Below, piece after piece: positions 34,923 through 46,200 of a stretch of 64,000 nucleotides of DNA. The notes beneath the pieces were generated by a model. That model had not been told where the DNA came from. It saw nothing but the letters and a program-made list of their open reading frames with translations, and did not search any database. This DNA comes from Lantana camara (Eukaryota; Streptophyta; Magnoliopsida; Lamiales; Verbenaceae): the NCBI GenBank assembly GCA_037501455.1, contig CM074865.1:11106501-11170500 (forward strand), written 5' to 3'. The number at the start of each line of letters is the position of its first letter. Position 1 is the stretch's first letter. The position numbers and the translations under genes are program-made.

Positions 34923-36707
34923 ATGCGCGCCCGAATTTTTACGCCATTTTTGCTGTTTATTGTCCATCATCTTTCGTTTGTGCAATCGTCGATCATTCCA
35001 CCGCCGCCGCCCTTCAATCTCTCCCATTTTCTCTACCCCAAGGTCACCGCCTTGACGGAATCGAGCATCGCTCCTGAACCACCGGAATTTTTACAGGTCT
35101 GTTTCGAATCTTGGAATAGTTTGTTGTAATTGTGTAATTATTCGGGTTGCTTCCTGTTTACTTCGTATGCTTGGCTTTTAAGTTTGCATTGCTTTTGGAG
35201 TGAAAAGGGTTGCAAAGGCTAGTGTTAGGTGTGTGTTTATTGCTAAGAGGATTATGCATCTGAAGTTCAGGCGAAAAGAATATATGACTGGGTGATTTGA
35301 ATTAGGGGATATAGGAGTGTGATTGAACTTTCAGTTATCAGTGCTTAAGATAATTTTGGTTTCTTTAAAAATATATGTTTGGGATTTGATTTAGGGAGTT
35401 TTGGAAGCGATTTCGAATAAAGAGAAATGGGCTTTGAAGGACATTCGGATTTCAGAGTTGGATGTGAAGAAAGCTAAATACAGTACAGTGCAAAGATCAG
35501 AGTTTAAGGTTCGTGTTGGGAAGGCTGAAGTTGTCCTCAAGATGTATGAGGAAGTGCCACAATGGAAGAAATTGCTGGCTTTAAGGAAAAATGGAACTTC
35601 AAGCTTCGAGTCTCTTGCTAGGAAAATTGGCTCCAATGCTGTCGTTGATAGTTTCAAAATTGAAGGCCCTTTCGAATTACGTGTTATAAGAGGTGATGAT
35701 CAACTCTCACTCGCTTTGCCGGTATGTCTAGTTACCATTCTCATTTTCATTCCCTTTCTTCAACTTTAACATTCATGTTTCAGAAGCTCTTACCTTTCGT
35801 ATCTAGCTAGATTGGGTGTTGAACTGCAGTTTGCTCTTATCTGATTCACTGGATTTCAATTGAACATATAGGTCAAAAACATGGAAATTGAGATAGCTCT
35901 CTTTCTTTCTAGTTTTTTTGCTTTTGTTTTAGTTTTTATGCTATATTTGAGCTATTGAAGCCATCTTTAGTAATACCCTATTTCTTTCAGTCGAACGCTT
36001 CATATTCTGGTTTGAGACAGATATCTGTTGGTGAAGGCATAACTGTAGAAGTAAAAGGCGCAGAAGAAATCTCCATATTTCATCCTTCTGATAGTCATCA
36101 ACCTCTATATGCTGAAACTGGATTCATTTGGCCTGCTTTATGCAGAGCTCCACTGCCTGTACGAATCCTGGGATCTTCATCAGTAGTTGCCTTCAGAACT
36201 CAAAGACCTTCTGCACCTATTCAAACGTCTTTTTCCTCCTACGACACAATCAACTTATTGCCAGAAAAATGTTATCCTGTGCCAAACTACAAAAAAGCAA
36301 GAAACCATCTTACTTCTTTAAGTGCTAGAATAGCCCTGCTTGAAAAAGTATTGAGGAGTTTATCACATCCAAATCCAAATGCCTCTTTGGGATCTCTAAA
36401 GGAAAAAATCCGAGGACTGACCATATTTCGCTTCCGGTTGGAAATAGAGAGAGATATTAGATCAAACGACACCTATTGGAGCACATTAGCTGAGTGGAGA
36501 ACGAGGCCTACTGTAGAACGTGCGTGGTTTGAAATAGTGGCAAGAATTGAAGGGGAAGTTCTCAAACCTTTATTGGTTAAGAAAGTTAAACCCTTAATTG
36601 ATGCCGATTCGTTTGCTTGGAGTAGTTTGTCTTCAAATCTTTCTTTCACGAAGTTGCCGCCGGTGTTTGTCCCTCCCGAGGCGCTAACACTAGATGTGAA
36701 ATGGTAG
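34923..36707 (+). CDS. TIN1: TUNICAMYCIN INDUCED 1-like secretory protein
   Basis: Three exons, 34923-35096, 35395-35721 and 35991-36707, all GT-AG and phase 0, encode 405 residues. Exon 1 gives a signal peptide (RIFTPFLLFIVHHLSFV) and a Pro-rich stretch. Exon 2 holds NKEKWALKDIRISELDVKK and continues with a predicted lumenal domain; exon 3 has SAPIQTSFSSY, LTSLSARIALLEKVLRSL (possible coiled coil) and RFRLEIERDI. I recognise the overall architecture as that of Arabidopsis TIN1 (about 424 residues, a plant ER-stress-induced protein affecting pollen surface); the family name is from memory and should be confirmed. No transmembrane segment or retention signal is obvious at the C-terminus. The N-terminal part is shared with the fusion gene at 31256. 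Confidence 0.75.
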
Positions 36708-36919
36708 GAGAAGAATCCTTCAATGTTATTTAGAAAAGATGGATAATCATAAGTTGCAAGTAAGGTTCTTTCTTTTCCCTTTCTTCCACCTTTTTCATGG
36801 CTGTAACAACTTGTTCATGTGGGCAATGGTATCGTTGTACTTTGTAAATTGATAAAGATTCACTTGCCTTGTAATTACAGGAGTCCCATTGATAAAGATG
36901 GTCTCTTTGTTTACCTCCA

Positions 36920-36960
<41 letters not shown>

Positions 36961-37741
36961 GATAGATAGCCATGATGCACGGATATTTTTAAAAATATCA
37001 TTTTGTCGTGTTATATTGTGTTGGACACAAGTGTACGATACTCCTCATCTAAGAAATTCAATTATTCAAGAAAAAATTTGTATTGTCGTATCCATGTTAT
37101 CGTATTTGTATCTATATCCGTGCATCATATCTAAATAGATTAGAAAATAAATACGATTAAACAGAGCAGTTTCATTGGCGTTGATAGACCGTTGCACGAA
37201 AGAATGTTCCAAGAAAATCAATCTCAACAACTCATTTTCAGCCACCTGACATCAACCACCATGAAATTGTGGTTATGCCACAATTTTCCTGATCTTTGAA
37301 ACTAAATATCTCATCAATTTTCTTCATAAAATTGGAGAATTACACAAATATCCCTGTCCTAATCTTGCATTTTCATACGTATATTGCTGTAGCAGCAAGT
37401 ATTTAAGTATTTCACCCTCCAATGGAATAGCGCGGTTAAGCTAAAAGACTCATTCATCTTTAACTAAACATCACGTATTTGATTTCTATGTTTTGGTGTT
37501 GATCAATTTTAAATTTCATAATCAGTCATCTCGCCCTCTCACGTGAAAACTAATCACTATAATCGATCGTTTGGTTGTCCTAGACCAAATTTAACCTTCC
37601 AGGGGCATTGACCAAACTAGGTGGAGAAATAACTCAATCAAACCATTCTGGAAGATCAAACCACAGAGGAGATGGAATAATTAGTATGATTTGACTTCCA
37701 ATTTATCAACTTACTTATTGGACTTTGAAGGCATTGCGTGG
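36708..37741. other. Intergenic sequence with microsatellite and a small inverted-repeat element
   Basis: A (CT)n(TA)n microsatellite lies at about 36921-36960. An inverted-repeat element spans about 36970-37126, with ends CATGATGCACGGATAT and ATATCCGTGCATCATAT, and is of the same family as the one near 12403. No gene was seen. Confidence 0.55.
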
Positions 37742-37750
37742 TATTATAAA
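37742..37750 (+). promoter_or_regulatory. TATA box of the phytocyanin gene
   Basis: TATTATAAA lies about 100 bases upstream of the start codon. Confidence 0.45.
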
Positions 37751-37848
37751 TTTGCCAGAAATTCAACCGAATTAACCACTAACAATCTTTTAGCATTCCT
37801 ATACTTTGCTACTGTTTCATCGGTGATTAATAATAATCAACAAAAAAG

Positions 37849-38533
37849 ATGGGTTTCAATTATTCTGGAGCAATTTTGGCCCTGGTTACTGCATACTTGT
37901 TGGGCCATGGCCTTGCGGAAACCGTGGTCGTGGGGGACTCCGAGGGGTGGCGATATGGATACAACTACACGGATTGGGCTATCCGACATGGTTCCTTTTA
38001 TATTAACGACACTCTGGGTAAGTTTCTCCTTGCGTTGCTCAAATTTGATATATATTTTTGATTAAATTTCTCCTTTTCTAATATATTTTTTCCTTATTTA
38101 AACTATATATTAGTCTTGTTACAAGATTTCCTTAAAAATTGTTAAAGTCTTGCTTCTGGGGTTATATAAGTATGGACCCCAGATAAAATCCTGATTCCGT
38201 CAGTGTTCAATCCTTTTATCATGCATGAGAAGAGGTATTCGGCATTGATTAAGTATGACATCAATTTTTTCAGTGTTCAAGTATGCTCCTCCGGAGAATG
38301 GTGGCCGGCCACACAACGTGTATTTATTGCCGAACCTATACAGTTACGTGACATGCGATTTCAGCAGAGGTCGTATGTTGGCAAATCCGAAAGAGGGAGA
38401 CGGGAATGGTTTCTCGTACGTGCTCGATCATTGGAGGCCTCACTATTTCGCCAGCGGAGAGGGCAACGGCACTGACTGTACTCAAGGCCTCATGAAATTC
38501 ATTGCTGTTCCTCTTCCTCCTTGGTTCGATTAA
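37849..38533 (+). CDS. Phytocyanin/early nodulin-like protein without copper site
   Basis: Two exons, 37849-38017 and 38274-38533 (GT-AG, phase 1), encode 142 residues. Residues 1-23 are a signal peptide (ALVTAYLLGHGLAE). A cupredoxin domain follows: VVVGDSEGWRYGYNYTDW, DTLVFKY, PHNVYLL, then VTCDF and TDC, which supply the disulfide cysteines, and GLMKF at the end. In copper-binding phytocyanins the loop before the last strand carries Cys and His ligands (CGxxxHC); here it reads ASGEGNGTDC, so the ligand Cys and second His are missing while the first His (PHNV) remains. This fits the non-copper early nodulin-like group or a diverged uclacyanin. The intron position, after DTL, is standard for the family. 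No GPI-anchor tail is seen. Confidence 0.85.
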
Positions 38534-39929
38534 CAACAAATTCAACTTCAATCGTTTAATAAAGCAATGGTGTTATTGCGATACGGGTGTTATTCTTCTT
38601 GTTGTAATAATTGATGTTGAAGTCTTCATGTACCTTTCATTTCGTGTAAATTTTATGAAATAAAGAGATTTATATGTGTGATACCCCTACCTTCAACATT
38701 AGCATAGTATTCATGCTATTAGTGAAGGAAGTCGTGTACTTCGTGTACTTCTAGATTTGGTTTGTGTTGAGTGAATCGACCCGACCACGGCGACTTCAGA
38801 ATTGTTGGACAGTGAGATCAAAATAATTTAATGACTAATAAAAAATATGTATATTATTAAAAAATAAAATATTTTATTTTAAAATTATCATTAAAATTTA
38901 ACTACTAATAAAAAAAATATATCATTAAAATATAAAAAATAAAATATTTTATTTAAAATATTTATTTTATAATTACCTTCTACGATTTTTTATTTTGTAT
39001 TAAATACATCAATCTCTAAGTAGAACTTAAAATAGAAGTAAAAAATTATAGTAGTAAAAGTAGTGACGGTTTGGAAAAAGAAAATGATAAGTAGAAAAAT
39101 AATAAGTGCAAATAGAAGTGATAATCAATACAAATTTACATTGAAATAGTTTGAAACATTTTTGGTATTATAATATGATTTAAGTATTATATTAATATAA
39201 AAATTATTATAAGCTATTATAATTTTGTATAAGATTATTTGTAATTATAAACATAGAATTATTGTATATGTACCTTTATTTATAAATTTATAAAAATTAA
39301 GAAAAGAGAAAATTTACCTTGTAAATTGTAATTGTAGACTTTTTGAAATTATAAAATTCATTCTGATGAGAATGAGAAAAAAAATAAAAATGTAATGAAC
39401 ATATAAACCATAAAATTGTATTTGTATGTAAAAAGTTAATTTAAGAATATTACTATTTTAATAAGAATATTATTGTCAAAATAAAATTTTAAATAAATTA
39501 AGAGAAAAAAACCGTATAATTTATAAGCAGAATTTTAAAAGTCTGCTTCTGTATTCTAGCTTATTTGCTTAAATTGAGGAGAATTTGGTATTTCCAAAAC
39601 TATTGAAAATAATCACTCGTTGTGCTTATTTTTAGAATTTACAAATACTCCTTAACTGTGTTTTCAAATTGAAGAAAACTATAAAATCTATATCTTTAAT
39701 ATTTAGAGTATCATCAAATAAACTTTTATTTTTATTCTTTTGGGTCGTGAACTTTTTTTTAATTATACTAGTTTTAAATTTATGGGGAAGGCTGGCGTCG
39801 CTCTTGGACCCGACCTTTGCTTTGTTGGAGCCTTTGGGATTCTCGACCGTTCATAATTCCTCTAACTCCAAGATTATCCCTTTATATGTGATCCACAAAT
39901 TACATATCAAGACAGGGGGAATGTTTGAA
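38534..39929. other. AT-rich intergenic sequence
   Basis: No gene was recognised. A less AT-rich patch at about 39780-39930 contains a short open frame without known motifs. Confidence 0.4.
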
Positions 39930-40200
39930 AACTCCCAATGGGTTTGAAAACTTCCTTTTAACTCCCCATTTTTAAATACATCATTTGGGGTTTTAGATAC
40001 GCAATTCTGGTATTTAGATACGCGATTCTTGGATTTAGATACGCGATTCTGGGATTTAGATACATGATTTTTTCCTTGTATTTCAAATACATCATTTGGG
40101 GTTTTAGATACGCGATTCTTGAGTTTTAATACATCATTTTTGAAAATGGGGAGCTAAAAGGAATTTGACTTATCATTTGGGGAGTTTTCGGGAATTCCCC
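39930..40200. mobile_element. Decayed foldback element with short tandem units
   Basis: The right end (GGGGAGTTTTCGGGAATTCC) and phrases such as TTTTAACTCCCCATTT relate it to the elements at 33990 and 48573. Its centre has about five roughly 20-bp units of the type TTTAGATACGCGATTCT at 39996-40130. Boundaries are approximate. Confidence 0.55.
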
Positions 40201-41122
40201 GACTCCCTATCCCGGAATCAGGCTGGAATAGATCAAGTAAATTGCTATAGGAAATAAATTAAACAGGGATGATATGATGAGTGAGTGTACTGTAGTGTAG
40301 CAGCATAAATGGGACTAGGATTGACAGTGATAACGTGGGAGTTTTATCCAATGTAATGACTTTTTATGTGCATCAGCTACGGAATCGCTTTTTTATTTAC
40401 TAAACTGAAATTTATCGTAATTTATCCCTTCATAATTCTATTGGATCAAGGTGTGGAAGCATCCCGGATAAACGATTTTATCTTTTGAGTGCAAGGGCTC
40501 GGATGAGACCGCACTTTAGGTATATATGGAGTATGAATATAGGCAGGAAGATTGAAATGATAAAAGGAATAAAGTGATGTGAACATTCCGCTTGTGCAAA
40601 CAATTTTCAGCCTGATAAAGACAATTTGTCTGTCTGGGCTGGGGTCACACCAATAAAGGCTGTTATATATTCTTGCCTGCTGACAAATTAGTGCTGAAGC
40701 CTCAACTTTCTTCTTGAATTTGTAAAATTGCATATTAATAATAGTATAATACAATGACTTGGCCTGGAGATTGCCATGTCGCCCCCGTCGGTGGATTTTA
40801 CGTTAGTTTATAATTTTATAGATAGGATGATGTATTTGAGATTGGTACTCCAAGAAAATCATTTCAATTTCTTAATTCTTTCATGGATAAACGAGAGATT
40901 AATCTCATGGAGTTCCGAATTTAATTCTAATAAGGCTGTTTAAACTCTCCAATTGTCTTCATGGAGTGTACAATGTAAAATATTTTGTAAGTATTTGTTG
41001 AGTCGGAAATCATTGCCTAACTTGGATTAGGATTTCTCCCCTCAATCTAAAATTTTGTTCACCAAAAAAAAAAAAAGAGAATAGTTCAAAAGATTTTAGG
41101 TAAATTTTCTAGTTAATTAGTT
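40201..41122. other. Intergenic sequence
   Basis: No gene is visible. Confidence 0.4.
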
Positions 41123-41137
41123 CGTTCAATCGAATAT

Positions 41138-41236
41138 ATATATATATATACTCCAAGCGGCCAAAGGGATTCGAACTCTGGATCTTACCTTTGAGAAAGA
41201 ACTCTCACATCACTTGGCCAACCCCTGTTGACCGAC
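41138..41236 (-). mobile_element. tRNA-derived SINE (short) with 15-bp TSD
   Basis: On the minus strand a 99-bp unit has a Pol III A-box-like TGGCCAAGTG (41220-41211) and a B-box-like AGTTCGAATCCC (41177-41166), spaced as in a tRNA. It ends in a (TA)n tail instead of poly(A). The flanks are CGTTCAATCGAATAT at 41123-41137 and 41237-41251. These are hallmarks of a retroposed SINE. It is short for a SINE, so the 3' body may be missing. Confidence 0.75.
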
Positions 41237-41498
41237 CGTTCAATCGAATATTGATTGTACGTAACTCATTATGTTTATAATTTTTATGAACGTGTTTGTT
41301 TTGTATGAACATATGTTAATATATTTATGATTTCTATGAATGTGTATGTTTTGTGTGAATATATATTAATAACTGAATGTATAATATCTTCCTTGCATAT
41401 TTGTTTTCTGGTCAAGATAAGTCAGTATCAACTATCAATCAGTAGTAATCAAACCAATTATTGCACCCTATGATTAATTAGGGCAATCTCTAATAGTT

Positions 41499-43217
41499 AT
41501 GGAGAAAGGAGGATCTTTTCCCCCGCTCTCAAGTGAGGAATTTGATCAGATGAGAAGGAGCACGAAGAAGTTTAAACGCAGCTTCGACCAAACCAGGTCA
41601 CAAGAACAAGGATTGAAGATGAATCAGGAGGGAGCCAGTTCGTCCAAGGAGCCGAACAATGGGCAGAATGAGTCTTACGCAGCCTCATTAATGGGGAAGA
41701 AGCACACTGATAATCCGCGTTTCAGTGAAAGGAATCTGGCAGATCTCAACAAGATAACCATCATTGATCCCACTGACGAGTTTCCGTATCCAAGGGTGAT
41801 CCTGGATGAAGATTACGAGGAATCCATAAGAGAAGAATGGCGTCACGCCATTATCCTGAAATTATTGGGCCGAAGATTGAACCCTAATCTTCTTTCGGCA
41901 AGACTAGATCGGATGTGGCAACTCAAGGGTGAGTTCGAACTCATAGAGCTAGGGCACGGCTGTTATGTTCTGAAAACACGGGACCCGGAGAAGGCTACGT
42001 CCATACTTACTGATGGACCATGGGTTATTAACGGATGCTATTTGGTGGTGAGGAAATGGACGCCAAATTTCCAAGCCTCCAAGGATAAGGTCACTTCTAC
42101 AGTTGCTTGGGTTCGGATTTCGGAGCTCTCCTTAGAATACTACAAGGAGCCAATTCTGCACCAACTTGCCGCCTCCATCGGCATACCAATCAAAATTGAC
42201 ACCAACACGTACTATGGAATTAAGGGCAGGTTTGCAAGGGTGTGTGTGCAGCTGGACCTGGACAGTCCCCTTCGGAGTGCGATTGAAGTAGGTAACAGAC
42301 TCCGCCCGCTCATCTACGAGAATCTGCCCTCCATATGCTTCACTTGTGGTAGGGTCGGACACCGCTTGGAACACTGCCCCTCGAAACCGACACCAGTGCA
42401 AGCCGAAGAGTCCAACAGAGTTAGCACGCCGAATGATGATACGCCGGCAAAAGGAAATCCCACCGAGAATCCAACGTACGGCCCTTGGATGATGGCCAGA
42501 AAAGGTAAGGGAAACAAACCCAAGACGGCAACGACGGGCGGCGCTAGGCCAACTAACTCCAACAATGTCTCGAACCCTAAGGCGAAAAATCAGTTTGAAA
42601 TTTTTTCGAATCCGGAATTCAGCGAACTTGATTCGGATAGCATGCAAATCGCGCAGGAAATTCCTATCCCTCATGGAAAGTTTTCAGCGGGGTCTGTACG
42701 TGAGAGGAAGTCGGAAGAAACTAGGAGAGATAATCCTAGGAGATACAAGCCCCAAAATAAAAAAGACGAGACTCAGATGGTAACTTCCATGAAGACACGT
42801 AACTCAGAAAAAGGAAAAACTAGTGAGATACGCACACAGGAGGGCGACTTCACTAAGACTCAGAACGCAAACACCGAAATAGAAAAACAAAGCTTCACTT
42901 TTACTAGTGTTCGGATTGCCGAAGATAATTCATACCTCAGTGACGGTGGAAGAACGAACATACGACGAGAGAGAGATCACCCAAGAGGATCTGATAGAGA
43001 TGGGATACCAAATGATCATGAGTATGACCCGCCCTTTCGTGAGAACCCCGCGCATCGCACCTCTATTTCACCAGACAGAGGTGCAAACGCCGTTAACCCC
43101 AATCAGATAGCTGGGGATGGGCCGCAAGATGGGGTTCGGACTCCAGGAACGGGAGAAACGGCGGCTATGCAACTTGATGGTTGTGGTAATGTCTCATATG
43201 GTTCCGGAATGGAATAA
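41499..43217 (+). CDS. LINE ORF1: DUF4283 and CCHC zinc-knuckle RNA-binding protein
   Basis: The 572-residue protein has a DUF4283 domain (about residues 110-240: NLLSARLDRMWQLKGEFELI, GPWVINGCYLVVRKW) followed by a zinc knuckle ICFTCGRVGHRLEHCPSK near residue 290 and a long charged, disordered tail. Plant L1 ORF1 proteins of this type bind the element RNA and form the ribonucleoprotein that retrotransposes. ORF2 follows in another frame, with its likely start 49 bases past this stop. Confidence 0.92.
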   Translation: MEKGGSFPPLSSEEFDQMRRSTKKFKRSFDQTRSQEQGLKMNQEGASSSKEPNNGQNESYAASLMGKKHTDNPRFSERNLADLNKITIIDPTDEFPYPRVILDEDYEESIREEWRHAIILKLLGRRLNPNLLSARLDRMWQLKGEFELIELGHGCYVLKTRDPEKATSILTDGPWVINGCYLVVRKWTPNFQASKDKVTSTVAWVRISELSLEYYKEPILHQLAASIGIPIKIDTNTYYGIKGRFARVCVQLDLDSPLRSAIEVGNRLRPLIYENLPSICFTCGRVGHRLEHCPSKPTPVQAEESNRVSTPNDDTPAKGNPTENPTYGPWMMARKGKGNKPKTATTGGARPTNSNNVSNPKAKNQFEIFSNPEFSELDSDSMQIAQEIPIPHGKFSAGSVRERKSEETRRDNPRRYKPQNKKDETQMVTSMKTRNSEKGKTSEIRTQEGDFTKTQNANTEIEKQSFTFTSVRIAEDNSYLSDGGRTNIRRERDHPRGSDRDGIPNDHEYDPPFRENPAHRTSISPDRGANAVNPNQIAGDGPQDGVRTPGTGETAAMQLDGCGNVSYGSGME

Positions 43218-43266
43218 TCTCCGTTTTGAGGAGCTAGTTTCTGTTCGTAAGTTTATTGTTTCTCCA

Positions 43267-46200
43267 ATGAAGTTACTTTCTTGGAACTGCAATGGTACGG
43301 GTAATGATGAGTTCCGGCGTCATCTACGCGAATTAATTAGGGAGCATCAACCGGATGTGGTGTACCTATTGGAGACCAGAGTTTCTGATGGCCGAGCAGA
43401 AGAGCTTTCGACACGCCTCGGCTTTACAAACGTGTGCAGAGCCCCAACGATTGGAAGGGAGGGGGGAATTTGGCTACTCTGGAATGAGGCGCACACTCAA
43501 GTTCGCATTCTGGAAGTTTCAGCGCAAGGAATTCATGCCGTAATTGGACCAAGAACAGATGAGTGGATCTGCAGTGGCATTTATGCGAGCCCTACTTCAG
43601 GACGGAGAATTGGGCTTTGGAACGATCTGTATACGTTAAGTCAAGAGCATATCAAACCTTGGCTTCTCATGGGTGATTTCAATGACATCAAGTGTCCGAG
43701 TGAGAAGGATGGGGGCAACCCGGCGAGTTGGAAAAGATGTGATAACTTTCGGGAAGCCTTCGAAAAATGTGATCTTATGGACTTGGAAGCAAAAGGTCCT
43801 CGCTTCACCTGGTCCGGAGTTGTACGAGGGGGGCATCTTGTGAGGGAAAGGTTAGACAGAGCTCTGGCGAATGAGGCTTGGTGCCAGAAGTATCCAGATA
43901 GTGTGGTTCGAGTTCTTCCAAGAACACATTCTGACCACCACCCAATTCTGATGGATACCTTCGGCAACCTCCGCACCAATCGGACCAAACCTTTTCGATT
44001 TGAGGCGGCGTGGGATTGCAATCCAGGTTGTAGAGAACTGATCAAAGATATCTGGGAAAAGAACGTGAAGTTTGATAAGGCCATGCAGGCAGTACCGGAT
44101 AGTCTCCGCACCTGGAATAGAGATGTCTTCGGGAACATCTTTCGTCGAAAACGACTCCTCAGGGCTCGTATTGGGGGGATTCAAAAGATTCCTACACACA
44201 AACTCAACGAAGAACTTCGGACGCTTGAACCTAAGCTTATCAAAGAACTTAACGAGGTCCTTATTCAAGAGGAAGCTTTGTGGTTCCAGAAATCTCGAGT
44301 GAAGTGGTTGAAGATGGGAGACAAGAATACTAAATTCTTTCATCTCTCCACGATCACCAGAAGACGGCGGAATAAGATCAACACTTTATTTCTTAATGGG
44401 GAATGGCAGACGAACGTGGACATTCTCAAAGAACATATCCATAATTACTTCATGAATCTCTTCACTGGTGGTAATCAAAATGGCGAGTTTCTCAGGCTCC
44501 CGTGTAGCAACATACAGAAAAGAATCAGCAGGGAGGATGCCGCTATGCTCACCAACCCGATTACCAAGGCAGAGGTAATGAACGTCATCAAAACCATGCA
44601 TTCCTTTAAAGCACCCGGGCCTGATGGGTGTCAAGTCTTTTTCTATAAAAGATATTGGAATGTTGTCGGGGATTCCCTTGTTAACCATTTGAAGGATTGC
44701 TTCAATAACTTGAGGATACCGGAGGAGATGGGATATGCGTATATATGTCTGATTCCGAAGGTCGAGAGCCCGAAAGATGCAAGCGAATTCAGGCCCATCG
44801 CGCTTTGCAATGTCAGTTTGAAAATTCTTACTAAATTGTTGGTCCTGAGGCTTAAGATCTTCATAGCCAATATTATCAGCCCTTATCAGAACTCTTTTGT
44901 TCCAAAGCGAAGTACAGTAGATAACATCTTGGTCATCAAAGAGGTCATACATACGATGAGGAATTCTAAAAGCAAAACGGGTACAATGTTGTTGAAGCTG
45001 GACTTGGAGAAGGCTTACGACAATGTACGCTGGGATTTCTTGGAAGAAACACTTCGTTTATTTAACTTCCCGGATGCCACGGTGACCCTTATTATGAGCG
45101 GGGTCAAAGCGGTGAAGCCCCAAATACTATGGAACGGGGATCCCACAGAGCGAATAGTTCCTACTTGCGGGCTCAGGCAGGGGGATCCTTTATCGCCGTA
45201 TCTATTTGTGCTATGCATGGAGCGATTAAGCTACCTGATTGAGGAAGCGGTTGGGGCGAGAAGATGGAAACCTGTTTCGGTCAGTCGTGGTGGCCCGACG
45301 ATAAGCCATTTGTTCTTTGCCGACGATATTATCTTAGCGGCTAAGGCGAGCATTGACGATGCGAAGGAGATCAAAGACATCATGGAGCGGTTCAGCCGAT
45401 CGTCGGGGCTGGAAATAAGTGCTAGGAAATCAAGAGTCTGGTTCTCTCCAAACTCTGGACAAGACCATCGGGGTTCAATTGTACAGGAGCTTGGTATTGG
45501 GGAAACCTTAGATATTGGCAAGTACCTAGGTGTTAATCTTGGCACCAATGGCAACTCCAAGGAGGTTTTCGATAACGTTCTGGAAAGGGTGCAGAATAGG
45601 CTCTCTAATTGGAAATCCAAGAATCTCAACATGGCGGGCAGACTTACACTCATACAGTCGGTTACATCTTCTATTCCGACGTATCAGATGCACTCGTGTT
45701 GGTTTCCGGAGAACGTGTGTGCGAAACTTGATAGACTTAACCGCAATTTTCTGTGGTCTACGGGGTCGGATCAACGGAAAACCCATCTTGTGGGATGGGC
45801 GAAGGTCATTCGGCCAAAATCGGAAGGGGGTCTCGGAATAAAAGAGGCAAGAAAAAGTAATATGGTGATGCTTGCTAAGACAGGATGGCGGGTTTTGAAA
45901 GAGGAAGTGAGTGTTTGGGGCAAGATCTTCAAAGCCAAGTACTTAGGATCAGAGGACATCATGGAACACAATCTGAAACCTACTGTCTCCGGCTTGTGGA
46001 AAGGCATTGTCCGGAGCATTCGTGGCGTCAGGCACAACATTGGGTGGAGACTTGGAAATGGCAAGGATGTCAATTTTTGGACCGAGAACTGGACGGGCTT
46101 TGGAGTGTTGAAAGATCTCATCCTCATGCCTGTTGAGGAGGAAGAGGCGGAACTCAAGGTTGGGGATGTGTTTGGAGGAGACCATTGTTGGGACCTAGAT

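Noticed and set aside
41166..41220. Possible tRNA gene
   Set aside because: It has A and B boxes but no acceptor stem or cloverleaf, and flanking duplications show it is a SINE.
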